Assembly (NCBI GenBank): GCA_040752635.1
Contig: JBFMGS010000008.1
Location: forward strand, 1-55,315
DNA: 55,315 nucleotides
Reading direction: 5' to 3'
DNA from: JBFMGS01 sp040752635
Lineage (GTDB): Bacteria; Bacillota; SHA-98; UBA4971
Shown piece after piece: positions 16,720 to 22,659 of this stretch; positions within the stretch are counted from its first letter, which is position 1, and every line of letters begins with the position of its first letter. A model generated the notes under the pieces. That model was not told the DNA's origin and ran no database searches. It saw only the letters and a program-made list of their open reading frames with translations. The translations under genes were made by a program, and so were the position numbers.

Positions 16720-17007
16720 CTACCTCCTTTCACCTTGCCGGCTTGCGTGGATGGCATCGACGACCCCGACGATGGCGGAATCAACAGGCGCCTCGTTGTT
16801 GCCCATGGCCTGCCTTGCAGAGTTGCCCTCGCTCACTACGAGGACGATATCCCCCGGGCCGGCATCCTGAGAGTCGATTGCCAGGATCTCCTGGCCGTAA
16901 TCATTACCGTCGAGGTCCAAAGGCTGGACCAGCAGCATCTTGGACCCGACAAAACTCTTATTCTTCTGGGTCGCGACGACCGACCCAACCACCCTGCCGA
17001 TTACCAC
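16720..17007 (-). CDS. BMC pentamer vertex protein (EutN/CcmL family), copy 1
   Basis: 95 aa from a GTG at 17007 with GGGGTGGGG just upstream. The EutN/CcmL (BMC-P) signature is complete: IGRVVGSVVATQKN at the N-terminus, SKMLLVQPLD, AIDSQDAGPGDIVLVVSEGNSAR and VDSAIVGVVD at the C-terminus. Pentamers of this family cap the twelve vertices of the microcompartment shell. It sits 55 bases upstream of the DeoC fusion and 55 bases downstream of copy 2. Confidence 0.95.
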   Translation of the reverse strand: MVIGRVVGSVVATQKNKSFVGSKMLLVQPLDLDGNDYGQEILAIDSQDAGPGDIVLVVSEGNSARQAMGNNEAPVDSAIVGVVDAIHASRQGERR

Positions 17008-17041
17008 AGCCCCACCCCGATCACAAAGCGCATAAGGCGAC

Positions 17042-17077
17042 AGTCTGTTTCCCGTGCATAGTCTATTTCCCGTGCAC
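17042..17077. repeat. 18-base tandem duplication across the stop of pentamer copy 2
   Basis: Bases 17042-17059 and 17060-17077 are the same 18-mer (AGTCTRTTTCCCGTGCAY) with two differences. The inner copy holds the final codons and TAG stop of pentamer gene 2; the outer copy lies just after the stop. Confidence 0.85.
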
Positions 17078-17377
17078 CGCAGCAGGACCCGCCCTATCGG
17101 ATGGCTCCACGTGCACATGGTCCACTATTCCAACAATGGCTACATCGACGGGGGCCCCTGCCCTCGGGAGAGGAAAGGATGCTTCCCGGCCTTTCACAGC
17201 GTGTACAATCTCCCCCGCCCCCGCCCCGACGGTGTCAACCGCGATGAGCGGCTTGCCGCAAGGGGTGCCGTCGCGCTTCAGCGGCTCAACCACAAGTAGC
17301 TTCACGCCTTCGAGTTTTTCGTCTTTTCGCGTAGCGACTATTTTGCCCACTACCCTCGCGATAAACAGGGCGCTCAC
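17063..17377 (-). CDS. BMC pentamer vertex protein (EutN/CcmL family), copy 2
   Basis: 104 aa as read from the GTG at 17377, with EutN/CcmL motifs FIARVVGKIVATRKDEKLEG, VVEPLKRDG, AVDTVGAGAGEIVHAVKG and DVAIVGIVDHV. The start is unusual: GGAGG abuts this GTG directly, leaving no spacer, whereas a CTG at 17368 lies at the ideal distance and would put the initiator exactly where family members start (x-F-I-A-R). C-terminal tail SDRAGPAAVHGK is longer than in copies 1 and 3. Located between rpiB-like and copy 1. Confidence 0.94.
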   Translation of the reverse strand: MSALFIARVVGKIVATRKDEKLEGVKLLVVEPLKRDGTPCGKPLIAVDTVGAGAGEIVHAVKGREASFPLPRAGAPVDVAIVGIVDHVHVEPSDRAGPAAVHGK

Positions 17378-17423
17378 CCTCCGATGTCAAGCAAAAGCTC
17401 GCTCGCCACAGTCAAGGAGACGC

Positions 17424-17882
17424 TCACTCGCCTCTTGAGAGGAACCTTCTCTCGATCTCCATTATCTTGTTCACGCGGCGCAGGTGCCTTCCCCCGGCGA
17501 ATTCCGTGGCAAGCCACACCTTCACGATCTCCCTGGCCACACCCTTGCCTACCACCCTGTCGCCCAGCGCCAGGACGTTTGCGTCGTTGTGCTCGCGGCT
17601 GTTCCTGGCCGTATATATGTCCTGGCAGGCGGCGCATCTCACCCCGGGCACCTTGTTTGCTGCCATAGCCGACCCGACCCCCGCGCCGTCCACAATGATG
17701 CCGCGGTCGAAAAGGCCCCTCGCGACAGCTTCGGCCACAAGAAAGGCAAAGTCAGGATAGTCCACCGGGTCCCTGCTGTGCGTGCCGTAATCCACGCACT
17801 CATAGCCGAGCTCTCCGAGGTAAGCCTTGATATCTTCCTTCAGTTCAAACCCACCATGGTCGCTGCCGATCACTACTTTCAT
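17424..17882 (-). CDS. rpiB: RpiB/LacAB-family sugar-phosphate isomerase with altered active site
   Basis: 152 aa, complete RpiB fold: IGSDHGGFELKEDI, DYGTHSRDPVDYPDFA, AANKVPGVRCA, SREHNDANVLALGDRVVG and GGRHLRRV. RpiB interconverts ribose-5- and ribulose-5-phosphate. In E. coli RpiB the catalytic base Cys and the adjacent Thr lie in a CGTG motif; here the same position reads DGAG (Asp65, Ala67). His98 and Asp8-His9 remain. Either Asp serves as base or the substrate or activity has changed. Four-base overlap with the upstream pduS-like gene shows translational coupling in the BMC operon. Confidence 0.9.
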   Translation of the reverse strand: MKVVIGSDHGGFELKEDIKAYLGELGYECVDYGTHSRDPVDYPDFAFLVAEAVARGLFDRGIIVDGAGVGSAMAANKVPGVRCAACQDIYTARNSREHNDANVLALGDRVVGKGVAREIVKVWLATEFAGGRHLRRVNKIMEIERRFLSRGE

Positions 17883-19228
17883 CGTCTGCCCCTCCCGGCA
17901 ACGATCGTGATTGCCTCACCAACCTGGGAAACGACACCGGAAATACTCGCATGAACCCTCGCCCCGATTCTACCTTCCGGGATGTCGGCAACAAGGTCGC
18001 CCTCCATCACCTCGTCACCCGGGCGAACGCACGGCACGGCCGGGGCGCCAACGTGCTGGAGCAGCGGGATGTCCACTCTATCAGGGATGAAGAGTTCTAT
18101 TCCAGGAGCATGATGCCCTACGTAGGGAGCAATTCCTGCGCGCATTGTCAGCCTCGATGAAGGTACACGCCTTGACCCCCTCATGGGGTGCGCCAGAATA
18201 TCGCTGTTATGGTAGGGGTTCTTGACATCTTTTCCCGCCATCGACTGCTTGAGAGCCTGGTTCACTCGAACTGGTGCGAGTCCTGCAGGACAGCCGACGA
18301 TTGCACAAACGCCGCACTCTGAGCAAAGCCAGGCGCTGGTGATTACTTCGGGCGGGGCTCCCGGGCCCATGCTCATTGCACGCATGATGAGATGCGGAGA
18401 TATTCTATGGCCCAAGAGGTGCCGGGGGCATGTTTCGGTGCAGCTCATGCACTGGCAACACGCGGCTCTCGCCCGCTTCAAGATGACTTTGACTTCATCC
18501 TCGCGCATCCTGACGAGCAGGTGGTCGGCAGGCAGCACGATGATCCCGGCGGTGAGCTTCGTTATGACGCCTGATGCGTTCGGCGCCAGCTTGCCCATGG
18601 CCGGCCCGCCCATGATGATTCTGTATCGTTCCACCACAGGCCCGCCTGCAATCTCGATGGCAGCCGCAACCGAAGTGCCTATCGGAAACCGCGCGGTCAG
18701 AGGCCTTGCCACTGCCCCGGCCACTGTGACCAATCGAGAGGTCACCGGGCGCCCTTCCACGGCATTTGCGACGTTTGCCAGGGTGGCCACGTTGCTGACG
18801 ACCACTCCTGCTTCTAGCGGCAAACCCCCTTCAGGTACGTACCTCCCGGTCACCTCGTGCACAAGTACGTGCTCATCCCCTATAGGATAAACGTCATCAA
18901 GCTCGAAGACATCGATGCCGTTCTCGCGCGAGACCGTTTCCCTTATGGCCTGTAGCACCTTGTCGTGCTTTCTTTTGATGGCAACGAAGCCGTGCCGCGC
19001 CCCTGTGGCTTTCATGGCGGCTCGGAGGCCTGCAACGACTTTTGCAGGCTCGAGAAGCATTACTGCCTGGTCGGCGGTTAGCAGGGGTTCGCACTCGGCG
19101 CCGTTTGCGATAACAGTATCCACAGCCGTCGAGAGTTTGACATGCGTCGGAAACCCCGCCCCGCCAGAACCCACGACGCCCGCGTTTCGGATGGCCGCAA
19201 TTATGTCCGCTGGTGCCATCGCCGGCAT
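17879..19228 (-). CDS. pduS: PduS-like Fe-S flavoprotein (RnfC/NuoF-type electron carrier of BMCs)
   Basis: 449 aa from ATG 19228 (GGGTGGTG upstream); a TTG ten codons earlier (19258) is possible. The N-terminal flavin/NADH region has GVVGSGGAGFPTHVKL and GAECEPLL; an SLBB-type segment follows (VTVAGAVARPL). Two 4Fe-4S cluster motifs, ACCQCMSCTETCP (257-268) and CSECGVCAIVGCP (302-314), precede a C-terminal barrel-sandwich domain (VRPGDEVMEGDLVADIPEG). In Pdu compartments PduS reduces cobalamin; no B12 enzyme is encoded here, so moving electrons between NADH and the shell protein PduT is the likelier role. Confidence 0.9.
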   Translation of the reverse strand: MPAMAPADIIAAIRNAGVVGSGGAGFPTHVKLSTAVDTVIANGAECEPLLTADQAVMLLEPAKVVAGLRAAMKATGARHGFVAIKRKHDKVLQAIRETVSRENGIDVFELDDVYPIGDEHVLVHEVTGRYVPEGGLPLEAGVVVSNVATLANVANAVEGRPVTSRLVTVAGAVARPLTARFPIGTSVAAAIEIAGGPVVERYRIIMGGPAMGKLAPNASGVITKLTAGIIVLPADHLLVRMREDEVKVILKRARAACCQCMSCTETCPRHLLGHRISPHLIMRAMSMGPGAPPEVITSAWLCSECGVCAIVGCPAGLAPVRVNQALKQSMAGKDVKNPYHNSDILAHPMRGSRRVPSSRLTMRAGIAPYVGHHAPGIELFIPDRVDIPLLQHVGAPAVPCVRPGDEVMEGDLVADIPEGRIGARVHASISGVVSQVGEAITIVAGRGRR

Positions 19229-19262
19229 CTTTACACCACCCAGGAAGCTCGCGCTCAATGCC

Positions 19263-19556
19263 TCAACCTTTCCGGTAGACTACTCTGCCTTCCATCTCGA
19301 TGGAGTCCACGATCCCCATAATGACCGCATCTACAGGCGTGTTTTGCGTCTTGGACGTCTGGCGCGCGGAGCTTCCGCTCACCACGAGCACTATCTCCCC
19401 TTCGCCCGCGCCCACTGTATCGATGGCTACGAGGGGCTTCCCATCGGGGGACTGGTCCACTAGAGAGATCGGCTGCACGACCTGGAGCTTTGAGCCCACC
19501 AGCTTGTCATCCTTTCTGGTGCATACCACCGTGCCCACGACCTTGCAGGCAATCAA
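19263..19556 (-). CDS. BMC pentamer vertex protein (EutN/CcmL family), copy 3
   Basis: 97 aa, TTG start with GGAGG about nine bases upstream. Motifs IACKVVGTVVCTRKDDKLVG, QVVQPISLVDQ, VAIDTVGAGEGEIVLVVSG and DAVIMGIVDSI match the family. It leads the second half of the BMC operon (copy 3, pduS, rpiB, copies 2 and 1, deoC) after a 325-base gap. Three different pentamer genes imply mixed vertices or alternative shells. Confidence 0.95.
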   Translation of the reverse strand: MIACKVVGTVVCTRKDDKLVGSKLQVVQPISLVDQSPDGKPLVAIDTVGAGEGEIVLVVSGSSARQTSKTQNTPVDAVIMGIVDSIEMEGRVVYRKG

Positions 19557-19881
19557 TGGGATCCCCCTCCTCCCTGAACGATACTGACCGGTAACGCCCT
19601 CCCCTCCCTGAGGTGAGCGGCATCATCACTTGCAACGATAATCTGTTCCTAAAGGTTGAACCGGTTCTTCAGGACACGAACCCTGACACCTTTACGCATC
19701 GACACAGGATCCTCCCCGAAGCGCGGCAGCGGCACGGCTGGAGCCATGAGTTCCGCGGCCGCGCCGACCTTTCGTCGCCGACTTCTCGCCGGCGCCCTGG
19801 CACCAGGAGCGTCAGCTTTTTCCAACACTTAGCACCCTGCTCTTTCCGAGAAGACATTCGGGGAGGTCGCCCCTCGCGGTA
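19557..19881. other. 325-base gap inside the BMC operon
   Basis: No gene. On the minus strand it contains the palindrome GAACCGGTTC (19662-19671) and several GC-rich inverted segments, but no hairpin with a T-run. A second promoter for the downstream half of the operon could be here. Confidence 0.4.
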
Positions 19882-20184
19882 TTACCCTTTCTCCTTCTTC
19901 ATTTCTGGCAGGGTGATAGGCAGCTTGCCCTCGAGGTCGAAATGCGGCCTCGGGATCACATGCACCGATACGACTTCGCCGATCTTCGCGGCCGCCGCGG
20001 CCCCGGCGTCGCACGCAGACTTGCACGCCGCCACCTCGCCTCTCACCAGGACGGTGACGTAGCCGCCGCCGATCTTCTCCCAGCCCACGAGCCTCACGTT
20101 TGCTGCCTTGACCATAGCGTCCGCAGCCTCTATCATCGCAACGAGTCCCTTGGTCTCAATCATTCCCAGCGCTTCCATGGCCAT
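19882..20184 (-). CDS. BMC hexamer shell protein (PduA/EutM type), copy 1
   Basis: 100 aa, ATG with GGGGGTG upstream; its first 25 bases overlap the end of the preceding gene. One BMC domain: EALGMIETKGLVAMIEAADAM, the pore-lining GGGY (KIGGGYVTVLVRG) and GEVVSVHVIPRPH. Hexamers tile the facets and their central pore lets small metabolites through. C-terminal extension KLPITLPEMKKEKG is specific to this copy. Confidence 0.95.
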   Translation of the reverse strand: MAMEALGMIETKGLVAMIEAADAMVKAANVRLVGWEKIGGGYVTVLVRGEVAACKSACDAGAAAAAKIGEVVSVHVIPRPHFDLEGKLPITLPEMKKEKG

Positions 20185-20609
20185 TTGGGTTCACCCCCTT
20201 TCGCTACCGCAACTGCGTAACCTAAACGGACTAATACCGTGGCTATCACACTAACCAGGACGTCGCGGTCCGGGTCCGGCCCGAGCCTTGCGACGGCGGC
20301 GCGCGCTATTCTCGCCATAAGCTCATCCAGCGGAATCCCCGTCTGAAGGCGCTCTCGGCAGGGCAAAGCGCCCTCCGTGCGAACTCCGGAATGCACAGTG
20401 GCCCGGCCCGGTGCCGCGGTCGCCGCGCCGTGGGTCGCCACGACCGACCCGGCGTTGTCCCGACCCTGCTTGTTTATCTCCACGAGGTCTATCCCGTGTT
20501 CCGCAGCGTAATCTCTGGCAGCGGGCGTCACGATCGCACCGCGCGGCACCACAATCTCACACCCTGCCGGAAAGTTCCTCAGTTCCGCCTCGGTGATAAC
20601 CGCTCGCAC
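20160..20609 (-). CDS. BMC-associated protein of unknown function, probable cargo
   Basis: 149 aa from a GTG at 20609 (GGGAGGT upstream), giving MRAVITEAELRNF. The N-terminal 45 residues (ITEAELRNFPAG, VPRGAIVTPAARDYAAEHGI) resemble the N-terminal segment seen in EutT/EutQ-type BMC proteins: an ITE..LR helix followed by a TPAARD motif. No adenosyltransferase or cupin domain follows. Instead a variable linker leads to an amphipathic helix PLDELMARIARAAVARLG, like the encapsulation peptides of the DeoC fusion and PduL. Probably a lumen protein or adaptor; no reaction can be assigned. Confidence 0.7.
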   Translation of the reverse strand: MRAVITEAELRNFPAGCEIVVPRGAIVTPAARDYAAEHGIDLVEINKQGRDNAGSVVATHGAATAAPGRATVHSGVRTEGALPCRERLQTGIPLDELMARIARAAVARLGPDPDRDVLVSVIATVLVRLGYAVAVAKGGEPKWPWKRWE

Positions 20610-20681
20610 CGGAATACCTCCCGCCTCCTGCATGGCAAACCGTGGAGGATCGCCTTCACCGCCGCACCCGCATGACGGTGC

Positions 20682-21230
20682 TCACAGTAACATCCCAACA
20701 AGCTCCTTTGCGGGCGAAGGAATCACCACGCGCCCGACGAGCAGGCCTTTCGCACCGGCGTCAGCGCTTCCCGCAGCGATGGCCGCCTGCACCGCACCCA
20801 CCTCTCCGGTGAGAGTCACAAAGCACTTGCCGCCCAGCCCGATGGCAAGGCGCAGTTCGATGGCGTCAACCGCCGCAGCCTTCAGGGCGGCGTCCGCGGC
20901 CACGATCGCTGACGCTACCGTGAAGGTCTCGATGACGCCAAGCGCCTTGACCTCTTTTACGTCGGACGTAGCTGTTATCGCCGGAAACACCCCCGGGTGC
21001 ACGTTGGGTAGGATAAACTCGTCCACGACAGCGTCCGCCGCTACCGCCAGGCCTGCAGCAACCGAACTCTTCACGGCGCCTACATCCCCTGATACCAGGG
21101 TCGTATACTTCCCGGGGCAGGTGGGGCGCGCAAGAAGAAGCTCAACGTCAGCAGCCTTGACCATGGCGTCGGTTGCTTCTATTCCCCTCGTTATATTAGC
21201 GAACTCCACGAGACCTATCGCTATACCCAC
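20682..21230 (-). CDS. pduT: PduT-like BMC trimer shell protein with Fe-S cysteine
   Basis: 182 aa with two tandem BMC domains: GIAIGLVEFANITRGIEATD (first) and ALGVIETFTVASAIVAADAA (second). Start GTG, with GAGGGGG nine bases upstream. Cys38 in RPTCPGKY occupies the position of the cysteine that holds a 4Fe-4S cluster at the pore of PduT. Trimers of this class are pseudo-hexamers; with PduS in the same operon the protein probably carries electrons across the shell. It also has IGLGGKCF in the second domain, as in PduT. Confidence 0.93.
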   Translation of the reverse strand: MGIAIGLVEFANITRGIEATDAMVKAADVELLLARPTCPGKYTTLVSGDVGAVKSSVAAGLAVAADAVVDEFILPNVHPGVFPAITATSDVKEVKALGVIETFTVASAIVAADAALKAAAVDAIELRLAIGLGGKCFVTLTGEVGAVQAAIAAGSADAGAKGLLVGRVVIPSPAKELVGMLL

Positions 21231-21452
21231 GAGGACTGTCCCCCTCGCACCAGTCTAGAACCGCAAGTCCCGAACTCGTATCTGGTCTCAGAGCCGGGCA
21301 CCGTCGTCCTGGCCGTTGAACACGAGGATGATTGCCCCTTGCGCCATTTCTTACCCGCCGCACCCGGAAAGCACACCGCCAGGCCCGGCCTGCATGTACG
21401 CAGGCTTCAAAACCCACCGTGCCCCGTGCCGCTAGCTGCTACGAGCAGTCGC

Positions 21453-22259
21453 TCATCTACGGGTCCCGGTGCTCCCGACGACCTCCACCAGATCGCCGTT
21501 TCTCAGGAGCGCCGCGTTGGCTTCATCCGTATCCACGTGCATCTCAAGACGAAAGCTCTTGTCCACCCTCACAAGGACTCGCCCGAACACGAGTCCCCGA
21601 TCCCCCGGGACCTCCACCTCGACGCGGTCCTTATCCCGCAGCCCCCATCGGCTGGCTTCCTCAGGCGTCATGTGGATGTGGCGGACCGCAATGATCGCAC
21701 CCTCTTTCAGGCTGACCAGCCCGCGGGGCCCCACGATTGCTATGGGCGCGGACCCGTCGAGGTCCCCGGAATCCCGTACAGGGGGCGAAATGCCGAGCGT
21801 GTACGCATCGGTCCGGCTCACTTCGACCTGCGTCCGGGCGCGTAGGGGCCCGAGCACCCTCACCGAGGGTATGCTCCCCTTGGGGCCTACAAGGGACACG
21901 ACCTCGTTTGCCACAAACTGCCCGGGTTGTGACAGATCGCGCAGCCTGGACAGGCCCATGCGTGCGGCCTCCGCCCCGAACAGCGCGGCGAAATCCTTCT
22001 CGCAGAGGTGCACGTGGCGATTAGAGACCCCGACAGGTATCACGAGCCTCCCCGCCTGGTCCTTGCTGGCGCCTCGTCCGTCGCCCGCGCCTCGCCCATC
22101 TCGCCCAGCAGCCGCGCTTCCATCAGGCGACAGCGCCGCCGGGCCGGGCGGATCAGGGATCATGACGCCATGTGGATCAGGAACCACGAGGCCGTTTGCT
22201 TCCAGGTCCCTTATGCATCTAGCAATTAGCTCATCGAGCGATCCAGTGCCCATACTCAC
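21453..22259 (-). CDS. pduL: Phosphate propanoyltransferase/phosphotransacylase PduL, encapsulated form
   Basis: 268 aa. N-terminal encapsulation helix GSLDELIARCIRDLEANGLV (about 6-25), a Gly/Ala/Pro/Asp linker to about 70, then the two-barrel PduL domain: VIPVGVSNRHVHL, AVRHIHMTPEEA and LEMHVDTDEANAA contain the zinc-binding histidines. It converts acyl-CoA (here probably acetyl-CoA) plus phosphate to acyl-phosphate, recycling CoA in the lumen and yielding ATP through a kinase encoded elsewhere. GTG at 22259 or ATG two codons on. Three bases separate it from BMC hexamer copy 2. Confidence 0.94.
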   Translation of the reverse strand: MSMGTGSLDELIARCIRDLEANGLVVPDPHGVMIPDPPGPAALSPDGSAAAGRDGRGAGDGRGASKDQAGRLVIPVGVSNRHVHLCEKDFAALFGAEAARMGLSRLRDLSQPGQFVANEVVSLVGPKGSIPSVRVLGPLRARTQVEVSRTDAYTLGISPPVRDSGDLDGSAPIAIVGPRGLVSLKEGAIIAVRHIHMTPEEASRWGLRDKDRVEVEVPGDRGLVFGRVLVRVDKSFRLEMHVDTDEANAALLRNGDLVEVVGSTGTRR

Positions 22260-22262
22260 CTG

Positions 22263-22538
22263 CTACGGCTTCGGCAGAATTCTGTCAACGTCCGTATGTG
22301 GCCTGGGGATCACATGCACGCTTACAAGCTCGCCAACTCTCGCAGCAGCAGCGGCGCCTGCATCAGTCGCGGCTTTCACCGCTCCGACATCGCCTCGGAC
22401 CATGACGGTCACATAACCGCCACCTATGTACTCCTTACCGATGAGCACCACGTTCGCTGCCTTGACCATCGCATCTGCGGCCTCGATAGCTCCCACAAGG
22501 CCTTTCGTCTCGACCATTCCCAGTGCGTCCTGAACCAT
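22263..22538 (-). CDS. BMC hexamer shell protein (PduA/EutM type), copy 2
   Basis: 91 aa from the ATG at 22538 (GGGGGCGGGG upstream; the codon before it is TTG). Single BMC domain ALGMVETKGLVGAIEAADAM with pore GGGY and GELVSVHVIPRPH. Very similar to copy 1 but with a short C-terminus. Placed between the aldehyde dehydrogenase and pduL, so shell and cargo are made together. Confidence 0.95.
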   Translation of the reverse strand: MVQDALGMVETKGLVGAIEAADAMVKAANVVLIGKEYIGGGYVTVMVRGDVGAVKAATDAGAAAAARVGELVSVHVIPRPHTDVDRILPKP

Positions 22539-22659
22539 CAACCCCGCCCCCTAACGTTATCATCAACACCGTCATTCCCGACTGGTCGTGTCACTGCTGC
22601 CGGACTATACCCGCGCTGCCGGAGTATACCTGCTATGCTGCGCTTTATTGAGTTCTGCG

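Noticed and set aside
16665..16784. Upstream extension of the DeoC fusion to 598 aa
   Set aside because: The extra 40 residues overlap the EutN copy 1 end; the encapsulation helix starts at the internal ATG.
17879..19228. PduS as cobalamin reductase
   Set aside because: No B12-dependent diol dehydratase, ammonia lyase or reactivase is encoded; name kept only for homology.
21231..21452. Possible remnant of a fourth EutN gene between pduL and the BMC-T gene (short stretch reading GAIILVFNG)
   Set aside because: Only about ten residues, closed by stops on both sides; similarity is too short to trust.
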